Source of the DNA: Flavobacterium macacae
GTDB taxonomy: Bacteria > Bacteroidota > Bacteroidia > Flavobacteriales > Flavobacteriaceae
Assembly: GCF_003865365.1 (NCBI RefSeq)
Contig: NZ_RQVR01000014.1
Span: 10,244-74,243, forward strand
Direction: 5' to 3'
Length of the DNA: 64,000 bases
Shown here piece after piece: positions 33,531 to 42,638 of this stretch. Below the pieces are notes generated by a model that saw only the letters and a program-made list of their open reading frames with translations, had not been told where the DNA came from and did not search any database. Position 1 is the first letter of the stretch. Each line of letters starts with the position of its first letter. A program made the position numbers and the translations under genes.

Positions 33531-34142
33531 TTAAGCTTGTTTTTCTAATTCTGGAGTTTCAAATGCTCTTTTATTGAAAACAATCAAAATTCCGACACCC
33601 ACACAAATGGCCATATCGGCTAAATTGAAAATCGCGTTAAAGAAAGTAAATCGTTTTCCGCCCAGCCAAGAGGGTAAATTACCTTCCCAGATTGGGAAAT
33701 AAAGCATATCGACCACTTTTCCGTGAAACCAGGTTCCATAAGGTTGGTCCGTGAATAATGTAGCAACTTGTCCGTGGCTGTGGTCAAAAATGACTCCATA
33801 AAAAACAGAATCGATGATGTTTCCAAAAGCGCCCGCTAAAATTAAAGCAACGGCAACAATTAAAAAATTTGAACTTTGTTTTTTCACAGAATCCCAAAGC
33901 CACCACGCAATTCCCGAAACGGCAACCAATCTAAAAAGGGTTAATATCAGTTTTCCGTACGTTCCTGGAATTTCAACTCCCCAAGCCATTCCTTCGTTTT
34001 CGATCAATAAAAGTTTGAACCAGCTGGCAACATTTATCTGGTCTATTTCTCCGTAAATAAAATGGGTTTTGACATAGATTTTCGAAATCTGGTCAGCGAT
34101 AAGAACAAGAATTACTAAAAGGTATGCTTTTTTTAATGACAT
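33531..34142 (-). CDS. lspA: Lipoprotein signal peptidase
   Basis: About 203 residues from the ATG at 34142 (MSLKKAYLLV). The longer ATG at 34163 falls inside the TACTTTTG promoter element (34161-34168), so the later start is chosen. Signal peptidase II: it cuts the signal peptide ahead of the lipid-modified Cys of lipoproteins, many of which are encoded in this window. Four membrane segments; the catalytic Asp pair is in GNIIDSVFYGVIFD and FNLADMAICVG. It has a longer periplasmic loop than in proteobacteria. Confidence 0.95.
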   Translation of the reverse strand: MSLKKAYLLVILVLIADQISKIYVKTHFIYGEIDQINVASWFKLLLIENEGMAWGVEIPGTYGKLILTLFRLVAVSGIAWWLWDSVKKQSSNFLIVAVALILAGAFGNIIDSVFYGVIFDHSHGQVATLFTDQPYGTWFHGKVVDMLYFPIWEGNLPSWLGGKRFTFFNAIFNLADMAICVGVGILIVFNKRAFETPELEKQA

Positions 34143-34160
34143 TATCAGGGATTTGATTCG

Positions 34161-34168
34161 CAAAAGTA
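34161..34168 (-). promoter_or_regulatory. -7 promoter element of lspA
   Basis: Minus strand TACTTTTG, matching TAnnTTTG, 18 bases before the ATG at 34142 and downstream of the terminator that closes the ileS-dksA-like unit. Confidence 0.55.
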
Positions 34169-34179
34169 ATACTATTATT

Positions 34180-34210
34180 TCAAAAAAAACGCCCCAAAGT
34201 TTGGAGCGTT
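34180..34210 (-). terminator. Rho-independent terminator after the DksA-like gene
   Basis: Stem AACGC-CCAAA / TTTGG-GCGTT with one mismatch (34188-34210), followed on the minus strand by a T run. It lies 22 bases after the DksA-like stop and ahead of lspA. Confidence 0.85.
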
Positions 34211-34232
34211 CAATTATTTTTTCAGTTTAAGT

Positions 34233-34613
34233 CTATCGTTGTAAGTTCTTTGCTTCAATGCTCATGGTCGCGTGGGGAACAATTTTCAGTCTTTCCTTTC
34301 CGATCAACTTTCCGGTTACTTTACAAACACCATAGGTTTTGTTTTCAACACGGAAAAGTGCATTTTTCAAATCACGGATGAACTTCTCTTGACGGATTGC
34401 CAATTGCGAGTTCGCTTCTTTAGACATAGTTTCGCTTCCTTCTTCGAAAGCCTTAAACGTAGGCGAAGTGTCGTCTGTACCGTTGTTCAAGTCATTCATA
34501 TAGGCGCTTTTGATTAAATCTAAATCAGCTTGTGCTTTCTGTATTTTGTTTAAAATAATTTCTTTGAACTCTGCTAAATCAGCATCTGAGTATCGTGTAG
34601 CTTCATCTACCAT
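34233..34613 (-). CDS. DksA/TraR-like protein with degenerate zinc finger
   Basis: 126 residues: N-terminal coiled coil (about 10-90) and a C-terminal finger region TYGVCKVTGKLIGKERLKIV. In classical DksA the finger has four Cys; here only one Cys remains (CKVTG) and the others are Thr, His and so on. This is the usual state in Flavobacteriaceae as far as I recall. DksA-type proteins bind the secondary channel of RNA polymerase; without the metal site the fold must be held otherwise. It follows ileS by 6 bases and is closed by a terminator. Confidence 0.85.
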   Translation of the reverse strand: MVDEATRYSDADLAEFKEIILNKIQKAQADLDLIKSAYMNDLNNGTDDTSPTFKAFEEGSETMSKEANSQLAIRQEKFIRDLKNALFRVENKTYGVCKVTGKLIGKERLKIVPHATMSIEAKNLQR

Positions 34614-34619
34614 ATCCTG

Positions 34620-37600
34620 CTATTTTGAAATTAATATCCTTGTTTTAATGTTATCAAACTCAATTTCTATACCGTTTTCAATTTTATCCTCAATAATCAG
34701 TTCTTCCGTAAGCGTTTCAGCCTTGATGTAATCTGAATTTGCTTGAATTGCTTCTTCTAAATTACCCTCTTTTTGGATCTGAACTTTAATCTTATCGGTT
34801 ACTTCAAAACCGGAATCTTTTCGGATGTTTTGAATGCGGTTAACCAATTCTCTTGCGATTCCCTCTTTTCTCAATTCATCAGAGATGGTGATGTCTAAAG
34901 CCACCGTAATTCCGTTTGCATTTGCGACCAACCAACCTTCGATATCTTGAGATGAAATCTCCACGTCTTCAGAAGTTAAATTAATACTTTTCCCTGAGAT
35001 GACAATATCTAGCGCACCTGTCTTGTCTAATTCGTTGATTTGCTCTTGAGAAAAACCTTGTATCTCTTTGGAAATCAATCCCATATGTTTTCCAAAACGC
35101 GGTCCCAATGCCTTAAAATTAGGCTTAATTTGCTTCACCAAAATCCCCGAAGCATCATCTAAAAGTGTGATTTCTTTCACGTTAACTTCTGCTTTTATCA
35201 AGTCAGAAACCGCTTCAATTTCAGCCTTCTGTTTGTCGTCAAGCACTGGTATCATTACCTTTTGCAGAGGCTGCCGTACTTTTATCATCTCTTTCTTACG
35301 TAATGATAAAACAAGCGATGAAATGGTCTGCGCTTTCTGCATTCTGCTCTCTAACGACTTATCAACAAAGTTATCAGCATATTTTGGGAACTCGGCCAAA
35401 TGTACACTGTCAAAATCTTCTGTGTGTGTCGCCTGTGTTAAATCTCTGTAAAGCTTGTCCATAAAGAACGGAGCTACCGGAGCGCTCAATTTCGCAACGG
35501 TCAAAAGACACGTATATAAGGTTTGGTACGCCGCAATTTTGTCTTGTGCATATTCGCCTTTCCAGAAACGTCTTCTGCACAAACGAACATACCAGTTGCT
35601 CAAATTCTCTTGAACAAAGTCAGAAATTGCTCTCGTCGCTCTTGTTGGCTCATAATCGGCATAAAAAGCATCCACGTCTTTTACCAAAGTATTCAATTCG
35701 GATAAAATCCAACGGTCAATTTCGGGCCTTTCGTGTAACGGAACTTCCGCTTCAGCGTAAGTAAAGCCGTCGATATTGGCATACAAACTAAAGAACGAAT
35801 AGGTATTGTATAATGTTCCGAAGAATTTTCTTTTTACCTCAGCAATTCCCTCGATATCAAATTTCAAGTTGTCCCAAGGATTGGCATTCGAAATCATGTA
35901 CCAACGCGTCGCATCTGGACCATATTCTGCGATGGTTTCAAAAGGATCTGTCGCGTTTCCTAAACGTTTGGACATTTTTTGTCCGTTTTTGTCTAAAACC
36001 AAACCATTTGAAACGACATTTTTATAGGCCACTTTATCAAAAACCAACGTTCCGATGGCGTGTAACGTATAAAACCAACCACGAGTTTGATCCACTCCTT
36101 CTGCAATAAAATCAGCTGGAAAATCTTTGTTTCCGTCAATTTTGTCTTTGTTTTCAAACGGATAATGCCATTGTGCATAAGGCATTGCACCCGAATCAAA
36201 CCAAACGTCAATCAAATCGCTTTCGCGTTTCATCGGTTGGCCTGAAGCCGAAACTAACGTAATTCCATCGACTACATTTTTATGCAAATCAATTAAATCA
36301 TAATTGGTTTCCGACATATTTCCGATTTCAAAACCTTTGAACGGATTTTCTTTTTGGAAACCTGCTTCGATTGATTTTTCAATGGCGTTGTATAATTCTT
36401 CCACAGAACCAATCAACACTTCTTCTTTTTTGTCTTCTGTTCTCCAAATTGGCAACGGAATTCCCCAATATCTTGAACGAGATAAGTTCCAATCGTTGGC
36501 GTTTTTCAACCAGTTCCCGAAACGGCCTTCGCCTGTAGATTTTGGTTTCCAGTTGATGGTTTCGTTCAAGTCGAACATTCTGTCTTTGACATCTGTGACT
36601 TTGATGAACCAAGAATCCAACGGATAATACAAAAGTGGCTCATCGGTTCTCCAACTGTGTGGGTAACTGTGAACGTATTTTTCTACTTTAAACGCTTTGT
36701 TTTCTTCTTTTAAACGAATCGCGATTTCAACATCAACCGACTTTTCTGGAGCGGTTCCGGCATCATAATATTCGTTTTTCACATATTTACCAGCGAAATC
36801 GCCCATATGTGACGTAAATTTTCCTTGCAAATCGACCAATGGAACTGCTGTTCCATTTTCGTCTAAAACCAACATTGGCGGTACTTCTGGAGTTGCTTCT
36901 TTGGCAACTTTTGCATCATCTGCACCAAAAGTTGGAGCCGTGTGAACGATTCCTGTTCCATCTTCTGTCGTAACGAAATCTCCTGAAATTACTCTGAAAG
37001 CATTTTCCGGATTTTGATACGGCAACGTGTAAGGCAATAATTGTTCGTATTTGATTCCGACTACATCTTTCCCTTTGAATTCAGTTAAAACTCTGTAAGG
37101 AAGCTGTTTGTCGCCGTTTTTCACTTTCTCGAAATCAGCGTCGTCTTCACTTGCAAAAAATCCTTTTCCGAATTGTTTTCCAACTAAATTTTTAGCCAAA
37201 ACCACATTGATCGGTTCGAAAGTATATTGATTAAAAGTCTTTACTAAAACATAATCGATCTTTGGTCCAACAGTTAGAGCTGTGTTTGAAGGTAACGTCC
37301 AAGGTGTTGTGGTCCAAGCCATAAAATGAACATCTCCAAAACCTTGTAAAAATGAAGGCAAAGTTTCTGGCAATGTCTTGAATTGTGCTACAATCGTCGT
37401 ATCCGTTACATCTCTGTAAGCTCCAGGTTGATTAACTTCGTGAGAAGACAATCCTGTTCCTGCTTTCGGAGAATACGGCTGAATCGTGTAACCTTTGTAC
37501 AACAACCCTTTATCGTAGATTTGTTTCAAAAGCCACCAAACCGATTCCATATATTTTGGCTTGTAAGTCACATACGGATCTTCCATATCGACCCAATAGC

Positions 37601-38021
37601 CCATTTTTTCGGTAAGGTCGTTCCACACATCCGTGTAACGCATAACTGTTTTTTTACAAGCTTCGTTGTATTCTTCGATAGAAATCGTTTTCCCGATGTC
37701 TTCTTTTGTGATACCCAATTCTTTCTCAGTTCCCAATTCTACGGGCAAACCGTGAGTATCCCATCCGGCTTTTCGTTTTACTTGAAAACCTTTTTGAGTT
37801 TTATAACGACAAAAAATATCTTTAATCGCACGCGCCATCACGTGGTGAATTCCAGGCAATCCGTTTGCAGAAGGCGGTCCTTCAAAAAAAACGTAAGGCT
37901 GGTTTCCTTCGCGAGTGGTTACACTTTTTTCAAAGATGTTTTGTTTTTTCCAGAAATCAAGTACTTCAGACGCTACTGTTGGCAGGTCAAGTCCTTTGTA
38001 TTCAGTAAATTTTGTGCTCAT
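34620..38021 (-). CDS. ileS: Isoleucyl-tRNA synthetase
   Basis: About 1133 residues from the ATG at 38021 (MSTKFTEYKGLDL). The longer ATG at 38042 lies only 4 bases from the -7 element at 38047-38054. It charges tRNA-Ile with isoleucine. Class-I motifs: HIGH variant GLPGIHHVMAR near residue 55, and KMSKR (GQKMSKRLGN) near 690. A large editing domain sits in between (about 190-410) and the C-terminal anticodon domain has WYVRLCRRRFW. The length and motif pattern match the eukaryote-like IleS type of Bacteroidota. It heads the ileS-dksA-like unit. Confidence 0.97.
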   Translation of the reverse strand: MSTKFTEYKGLDLPTVASEVLDFWKKQNIFEKSVTTREGNQPYVFFEGPPSANGLPGIHHVMARAIKDIFCRYKTQKGFQVKRKAGWDTHGLPVELGTEKELGITKEDIGKTISIEEYNEACKKTVMRYTDVWNDLTEKMGYWVDMEDPYVTYKPKYMESVWWLLKQIYDKGLLYKGYTIQPYSPKAGTGLSSHEVNQPGAYRDVTDTTIVAQFKTLPETLPSFLQGFGDVHFMAWTTTPWTLPSNTALTVGPKIDYVLVKTFNQYTFEPINVVLAKNLVGKQFGKGFFASEDDADFEKVKNGDKQLPYRVLTEFKGKDVVGIKYEQLLPYTLPYQNPENAFRVISGDFVTTEDGTGIVHTAPTFGADDAKVAKEATPEVPPMLVLDENGTAVPLVDLQGKFTSHMGDFAGKYVKNEYYDAGTAPEKSVDVEIAIRLKEENKAFKVEKYVHSYPHSWRTDEPLLYYPLDSWFIKVTDVKDRMFDLNETINWKPKSTGEGRFGNWLKNANDWNLSRSRYWGIPLPIWRTEDKKEEVLIGSVEELYNAIEKSIEAGFQKENPFKGFEIGNMSETNYDLIDLHKNVVDGITLVSASGQPMKRESDLIDVWFDSGAMPYAQWHYPFENKDKIDGNKDFPADFIAEGVDQTRGWFYTLHAIGTLVFDKVAYKNVVSNGLVLDKNGQKMSKRLGNATDPFETIAEYGPDATRWYMISNANPWDNLKFDIEGIAEVKRKFFGTLYNTYSFFSLYANIDGFTYAEAEVPLHERPEIDRWILSELNTLVKDVDAFYADYEPTRATRAISDFVQENLSNWYVRLCRRRFWKGEYAQDKIAAYQTLYTCLLTVAKLSAPVAPFFMDKLYRDLTQATHTEDFDSVHLAEFPKYADNFVDKSLESRMQKAQTISSLVLSLRKKEMIKVRQPLQKVMIPVLDDKQKAEIEAVSDLIKAEVNVKEITLLDDASGILVKQIKPNFKALGPRFGKHMGLISKEIQGFSQEQINELDKTGALDIVISGKSINLTSEDVEISSQDIEGWLVANANGITVALDITISDELRKEGIARELVNRIQNIRKDSGFEVTDKIKVQIQKEGNLEEAIQANSDYIKAETLTEELIIEDKIENGIEIEFDNIKTRILISK

Positions 38022-38046
38022 TTTGTCGTTTTCTAAAATCAATTTG

Positions 38047-38054
38047 CGAAAGTA
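38047..38054 (-). promoter_or_regulatory. Putative -7 promoter element of ileS
   Basis: Minus strand TACTTTCG, one mismatch to TAnnTTTG, 25 bases before the ATG at 38021. Confidence 0.35.
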
Positions 38055-38149
38055 AGAAATTGTGGTGAGTTATGAGTTATGATTATGCGTTTTTGGCAGA
38101 TTTGACAAATACCAAAAAATAGCAGACGATTTTTAACGATTATCCAAAT

Positions 38150-38551
38150 TTATCTCCCTTTCCAATAATTAATTAAATCCTCTAAAACCTCTCTTAAGGT
38201 TTCTATCGAATTGGGCTTATGAAAAAAACCGTTGATGGGTCTTTTAAAAGCTTCTTCAGACGTAAATTCGTTCCAAGCGCCCGTAAAATATAGAAACGGA
38301 ATTTTCTTTTCAGTGATTTTAGTTTCTTGCAACATCGCATCGCGCAATTCAAAACCGTTCATTTTGGGCATGTTAATATCAGAAATAATCAAAAACGGAT
38401 GGCAATCTTCTTGACACAAATAATCCACAACCAAAGTACTGTCTTTTAAAAGCACAATTTCATTGGTGACCAGACTTGAAAGCGCTTCTTTAAAGAATTC
38501 CCTGTCGTCTGCATCATCGTCAATTATAAGGATCGGGCCGTCTTTTTTCAT
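38150..38551 (-). CDS. Single-domain response regulator (CheY/Rcp1-like)
   Basis: About 133 residues from the ATG at 38551. The ATG at 38572 lies inside a TACTTTTG promoter element, so it cannot be used if that promoter is real. A complete receiver domain: acidic triad DDD at 11-13 (ILIIDDDADDREFF), phospho-acceptor D58 (LIISDINMPKMNG), conserved Thr in YFTGA, and Lys near HKPNS. There is no output domain. It would receive phosphate from an unlinked histidine kinase or phytochrome-type kinase; no kinase gene is near. Confidence 0.9.
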   Translation of the reverse strand: MKKDGPILIIDDDADDREFFKEALSSLVTNEIVLLKDSTLVVDYLCQEDCHPFLIISDINMPKMNGFELRDAMLQETKITEKKIPFLYFTGAWNEFTSEEAFKRPINGFFHKPNSIETLREVLEDLINYWKGR

Positions 38552-38569
38552 TGCAAAATTTAAGTTGCG

Positions 38570-38577
38570 CAAAAGTA
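38570..38577 (-). promoter_or_regulatory. -7 promoter element of the response regulator
   Basis: Minus strand TACTTTTG, matching TAnnTTTG, 18 bases before the ATG at 38551. Confidence 0.5.
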
Positions 38578-38680
38578 CAGCGGGAATACTTGCCGTTTAT
38601 TATATAATTTGCGTTTTTAGTTGAATGATTTATTTCAAGAGTTTGGTTTTAATTATATTATAATATCAATTTGGATTAAG

Positions 38681-39139
38681 ATGCAAATCAGACCTTTTCA
38701 AACATCAGACACCCCTTGCCTACTCGAATTACTTCGTTTAAACACTCCTGATTATTTTTCAGCGAGTGAAGAAAATGACTTGATTGACTATTTAGAAAAT
38801 GAAATCGAGCAGTATTTTGTGCTTTTAGTTGACCATGAAATCTTGGGTTGCGGTGGTTTTAATTTATCTGAAGACTTAAAAACAGGCAGAATTTCTTGGG
38901 ATATTTTTCACCCAACAAGCCAAGGAAAAAGACTCGGAACGGCTTTGACAAATTACCGAATCGAGCGCATGAAAGAAATAAAAAGCATTGAAACCATTTC
39001 GGTACGAACGTCACAATTGGCTTATCCTTTTTATGCCAAATTTGGATTGGAACTAAAAGAAATTGTAAAAGATTATTGGGCAGATGGATTTGATTTATAT
39101 CGATTGGAAGCCGATGTTGATTTAGTTAAAATCAAATAA
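38681..39139 (+). CDS. GNAT-family N-acetyltransferase
   Basis: About 152 residues from the ATG at 38681 (MQIRPFQTSDTPCLLELL); the frame opens at 38621 with an unlikely leader. GNAT fold with the acetyl-CoA loop HPTSQGKRLGTALTNYRIE near residues 80-98 and the C-terminal beta-bulge strand (AYPFYAKFGLEL). It transfers an acetyl group to an unknown amine. First of a row of three small plus-strand genes (two GNATs and a DinB protein). Confidence 0.88.
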   Translation: MQIRPFQTSDTPCLLELLRLNTPDYFSASEENDLIDYLENEIEQYFVLLVDHEILGCGGFNLSEDLKTGRISWDIFHPTSQGKRLGTALTNYRIERMKEIKSIETISVRTSQLAYPFYAKFGLELKEIVKDYWADGFDLYRLEADVDLVKIK

Positions 39140-39208
39140 ACTGCAAATTGAACTGGAATTGCATTCAATTTTTTCATAATATTGAAGAACAACACAATAT
39201 TCTATTTC

Positions 39209-39673
39209 ATGCCAAAAATTACTCTTACTAAAACGGATTCTACCAATGCTGATTTTCAAGAATTGGTCACCCATTTAGACCATTATCTCAAAGAAATTAA
39301 CGGAAAGCACGATGCTTTTTTTTCAAAACATAATACGCTCGACGCTTTAAGCCACGTGATTGTGGCTTATTCTGACGGAAAACCGATTGGCTGTGGCGCA
39401 TTTAAGCCTTTTTCTGAAAAAGAAGCCGAAATCAAAAGAATGTTTGTGCTGGAAGAATTCAGAGGACAGGGCCTTGGCAGAAAAATCTTGAAAAGCCTAG
39501 AATATTGGGCAGAAGAATGCAATTTTGATTTCTGCATCTTAGAAACAAACGGAGAAATACCAAACGCTATAAAATTATACCAGAAAGCAGGTTATTCTTC
39601 CATTCAAAATTATGGGCCATATAAAGATGTGGAAAGTTCCATGTGCATGAAAAAATGGGTTTCTGAAATTTAA
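39209..39673 (+). CDS. GNAT-family N-acetyltransferase
   Basis: About 154 residues from the ATG at 39209 (MPKITLTKTDS); an alternative ATG lies at 39182. The acetyl-CoA motif is MFVLEEFRGQGLGRKILKSL near residues 80-98, with KLYQKAGYSS and the strand CILETNGEIPNA. Not a close copy of the preceding GNAT. It lies 22 bases before the DinB gene. The substrate is unknown; the YpeA/PhnO-like plan is only a resemblance. Confidence 0.9.
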   Translation: MPKITLTKTDSTNADFQELVTHLDHYLKEINGKHDAFFSKHNTLDALSHVIVAYSDGKPIGCGAFKPFSEKEAEIKRMFVLEEFRGQGLGRKILKSLEYWAEECNFDFCILETNGEIPNAIKLYQKAGYSSIQNYGPYKDVESSMCMKKWVSEI

Positions 39674-39695
39674 ATTTTTTATAAAAACAAAAAAC

Positions 39696-40151
39696 ATGAA
39701 ACAAGCTTTTGACATTACGTACCAAAACAGAAAAGTGCTTTTGACTTTTTTACAAAATTATTCTTTGGAACAGTTAAACAAAGTTCCAACAGGCTTTAAC
39801 AACAATATCATTTGGAACATCGGACATATCGTGGTGGTACAGCAACTTTTGGCGTACAAACTTTCTGGATTGCAACCGATGATTTCTTCAGAATTGATTG
39901 CAAAATATGCCCGCGGGACCAAGCCAGAAACCGATGTCACGACGTATGAAGTGGAGGAAATAAAAGGATTGCTTTTTAAAACCATTGAACAGACAAAAGA
40001 TGATTTTGAAAGTTCCATTTTTAAAACCTATCGTGAATTTACCAATGATTTAGGCTTTACGCTAACCAGTATTGAAGAAGCAATTTCGTTTAATAATTTT
40101 CACGAAGCCGTGCATCTGGGAATGATTATGAGTATTCGAAAATTTGTTTGA
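39696..40151 (+). CDS. DinB-superfamily protein
   Basis: 151 residues forming the four-helix DinB/YfiT bundle. Candidate metal-binding His residues are at IGHIVVVQQLL (about 47) and HEAVHLGMIMS (two His near 133-137), the usual triad placement. Family members are metal-dependent thiol or hydrolase enzymes, several thiol-linked (bacillithiol-type) or of unknown use. It lies just 3' of the second GNAT on the same strand. Confidence 0.85.
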   Translation: MKQAFDITYQNRKVLLTFLQNYSLEQLNKVPTGFNNNIIWNIGHIVVVQQLLAYKLSGLQPMISSELIAKYARGTKPETDVTTYEVEEIKGLLFKTIEQTKDDFESSIFKTYREFTNDLGFTLTSIEEAISFNNFHEAVHLGMIMSIRKFV

Positions 40152-40163
40152 TTTAAAATTATA

Positions 40164-40562
40164 ATGCTTAAACGCGTATTCTCTATATTTTTATCGCTCT
40201 TTGTAATTAATTGCAACCCAATTACAGAAAAAAACACATCAGAGTCTTTAGAAGATTTTGATGTGTTTTATAATAAGTTTCATAGTGACAGTGTTTTTCA
40301 ACTCTCAAGAATTAAATTCCCTTTAAAAGGAAAAAAAATAGACGGCTTCAAAAAAGAAGAATGGACAGCTAAAAATTGGGACCCGCTAATTACTAAAATT
40401 ACTGCTATTGACACAACAGAATTTAAAACAAGCGCTATTAAAAGAGATTCAACATTTATTCAAAAGTGCTACATTTCAGATTCTGGATTTTACACAGAAT
40501 ATCAATTTGAATTAGTCGACGGCAAGTGGAATCTAGTCTACGCTCTTGATAAAAACCTTTGA
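40164..40562 (+). CDS. Hypothetical lipoprotein
   Basis: 132 residues. The signal peptide ends in a lipobox-like VINCNP (Cys17), so it is probably anchored to the membrane. The mature part has no recognised motif but reads as a small alpha/beta domain, with a closing strand pair (YQFELVDGKWNLVYAL) typical of lipoproteins with a SnoaL- or DUF-like fold. It is 12 bases after the DinB gene and ends right against the convergent gene at 40563. Confidence 0.7.
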   Translation: MLKRVFSIFLSLFVINCNPITEKNTSESLEDFDVFYNKFHSDSVFQLSRIKFPLKGKKIDGFKKEEWTAKNWDPLITKITAIDTTEFKTSAIKRDSTFIQKCYISDSGFYTEYQFELVDGKWNLVYALDKNL

Positions 40563-41336
40563 TTATTTAATCTTCAAAAACGTATCCGCTTCACTATACG
40601 GAATCAAAACTTCTTTTGGACCTTCCACATACGCGGCAATTTCATAAATATTGTAATACAAAAGCAAGCCTTTGTCGGTATAAAAATAAGTCTGAGGCAA
40701 TTCAAAAACTTCTTTCATAAACATCATTCCGGTTGAATTGATTGGTTTTGTTGCCGGAATTTTAAACTTCTCACGGAATTTCTTTTCAGCTAAAACTTTA
40801 AAAGCAATAGTGTCTTTTAAGATGTCGTTTTTTTCTAACGATTTCCCGGTTGCTTTGTCAAAAATCAGCGAACGGTTTCCGTCATACCCGTGAGCGCCTC
40901 CGGTAAATGTATAATTGTGTAATTTTATATTTAAGATTTTATCAGAAGTATACGCCACGCTAGCTTCTACTTTCGCTTCCCAACCTGGTCTTTCGTCTGC
41001 ATATTCTTCTTTCAATTTATCATAAGAATCGATGAAGGCTGCCATCACTTCTTCGTACGTTTTTCCATCTGAAGGTTTTTCTCCAAAATAAACAATGCCG
41101 CGAACCGTATTAAATATTTTTTTATTGATACTGTCAGCAACTACCGCAACATTTGAAACTTCGGGAACCACGATTTTCACTTCAGCACAAACAGCTGTCT
41201 TGCACGGAAGCGCGGTTTTCTTTTCGTATGTTTTGGTTTGGAATTCAAGAGTGGCGGTTTCTGAATTTTGTTTTTTATCTTTTTGGCAACTTGCAAACGT
41301 AACTGCAATGGCTATTGATAGTAGGACTGTTTTCAT
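40563..41336 (-). CDS. DUF3298/DUF4163 (RsiV-like) lipoprotein
   Basis: 257 residues, lipoprotein signal ending at Cys17 (VTFASCQKDKK). About 45-160 is a DUF4163-like part and about 165-250 the DUF3298 part with NYTFTGGAHGYDGNRS and FYFTDKGLLLYYNIYEIA, typical for the family. RsiV in Bacillus binds lysozyme; in Bacteroidota the role is unknown. It is convergent with the small lipoprotein gene, with no gap between their stop codons. Confidence 0.88.
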   Translation of the reverse strand: MKTVLLSIAIAVTFASCQKDKKQNSETATLEFQTKTYEKKTALPCKTAVCAEVKIVVPEVSNVAVVADSINKKIFNTVRGIVYFGEKPSDGKTYEEVMAAFIDSYDKLKEEYADERPGWEAKVEASVAYTSDKILNIKLHNYTFTGGAHGYDGNRSLIFDKATGKSLEKNDILKDTIAFKVLAEKKFREKFKIPATKPINSTGMMFMKEVFELPQTYFYTDKGLLLYYNIYEIAAYVEGPKEVLIPYSEADTFLKIK

Positions 41337-41369
41337 GGCTTTGTTGTTAATTATTTATAAAGATACCCT

Positions 41370-41398
41370 TTTGGGATGGAAATTAAAAGGTAAATTTG
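41370..41398 (+). promoter_or_regulatory. Promoter of the cystathionine gamma-synthase family gene
   Basis: TTTG (41370-41373), 17 bases, TAAATTTG (41391-41398): the best -33/-7 pair found in the window, 31 bases before the ATG at 41430. Confidence 0.7.
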
Positions 41399-41429
41399 TC
41401 CTAATATTGATACTTAAAGAATCATTTAT

Positions 41430-42575
41430 ATGAAATTTAACACCAAAGTAATTCACGGAGGACAGCACCACGACCCTTCCACAGGCGCTGTAATGCCTCC
41501 TGTTTATCAAACTTCGACTTTTTTACAGACCAGTCCTGGAGTTCCTGTTGGCGAATATGAATACAGCAGAGCTGCAAACCCAACCCGTACGGCTTTAGAA
41601 AATGCTTTGGCGAGCATTGAAAACGGAACGCGCGGTTTGGCTTTTTCTTCTGGATTGGCAGCCACTGACTGCGTTTTGAGATCCTTTAAAGCAGGCGATG
41701 AAATCATTGCAATGGATGATTTATATGGAGGAACGTATAGAATGTTTACCAGAATCTACAAAGATTCAGGCATCAAGTTCCACTTTGTCGACATGAACGA
41801 TTTAGAGAAATTTAAGTCTTTGATCAATGAAAACACCAAATTGGTTTGGGTGGAGACGCCAACAAACCCGTTAATGAAATTGGCTGACATTGAAGCTATT
41901 GCAAAAATAACGAAAGAAAAAAACTTGCTTTTTGCAGTTGACAATACTTTTGCAACGCCGTACCTTCAAAAACCTTTGGATCTTGGCGCGGATATCGTAA
42001 TGCATTCGGCCACTAAATATCTTGGAGGCCATTCTGATGTTATCGCTGGAGCTTTGATTACGAAGGATGAAAAATTAGGCGAACAGTTGCATTTTCAACA
42101 ATTTGCAACAGGCGCAACTCTTGGACCGCAAGATTCCTTCTTGGTTTTGAGAGGAATCAAAACATTGAGCTTGAGAGTACAAAGACATTGTGAAAACGGT
42201 GTAAAAGTATCTGAATTCTTGAACAATCATCCAAAAGTAAAAACGGTTTTTTATCCAGGATTAGCATCGCATCCGTTTCACGAAATTGCTAAAAAGCAGA
42301 TGAAAAACGGTTTCGGAGGCATGGTTTCGTTCACTTTTGAATCTGGCAAAAAGGAAGACGCTATTTCTTTCCTAGAAAAATTAGAAGTTTTCACGTTGGC
42401 AGAATCTCTGGGCGGTGTGGAATCATTGGCAAATCACCCGGCATTGATGACACACGCTTCGATCCCGGAAGACAAGCGTAAAGAAATCGGTATTTCTGAT
42501 GACTTGGTTCGTTTGAGCGTAGGAATTGAAGATATTGAAGACCTGCTTGCGGATCTAGAACAAGCGTTGAAATAA
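41430..42575 (+). CDS. Cystathionine gamma-synthase/lyase family PLP enzyme
   Basis: 381 residues, the common length of the Cys/Met-metabolism PLP family. Motifs: YEYSRAANPTRTALE near 45-60, SSGLAATD, VWVETPTNPLMKL, and the PLP-lysine site HSATKYLGGHSDVIAG near 195-210. It makes or splits cystathionine (methionine and cysteine metabolism); synthase, beta-lyase and gamma-lyase are hard to tell apart from sequence alone. Monocistronic, with its own promoter and a terminator shared with the convergent gene. Confidence 0.92.
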   Translation: MKFNTKVIHGGQHHDPSTGAVMPPVYQTSTFLQTSPGVPVGEYEYSRAANPTRTALENALASIENGTRGLAFSSGLAATDCVLRSFKAGDEIIAMDDLYGGTYRMFTRIYKDSGIKFHFVDMNDLEKFKSLINENTKLVWVETPTNPLMKLADIEAIAKITKEKNLLFAVDNTFATPYLQKPLDLGADIVMHSATKYLGGHSDVIAGALITKDEKLGEQLHFQQFATGATLGPQDSFLVLRGIKTLSLRVQRHCENGVKVSEFLNNHPKVKTVFYPGLASHPFHEIAKKQMKNGFGGMVSFTFESGKKEDAISFLEKLEVFTLAESLGGVESLANHPALMTHASIPEDKRKEIGISDDLVRLSVGIEDIEDLLADLEQALK

Positions 42576-42589
42576 GAAAATGTTATAAA

Positions 42590-42623
42590 AGCAAAAAGTC
42601 CCGAAAAGAATCGGGACTTTTTT
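42590..42623. terminator. Bidirectional terminator
   Basis: Stem AGTCCCG / CGGGACT (42597-42617) with A and T runs on both sides, between the convergent genes ending at 42575 and 42639. Confidence 0.88.
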
Positions 42624-42638
42624 TATGTCTAAAAACGA

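Noticed and set aside
37383..38036. Plus-strand frame of 217 codons
   Set aside because: Antisense to the N-terminal part of ileS, which has its signature motifs; no promoter or family match.
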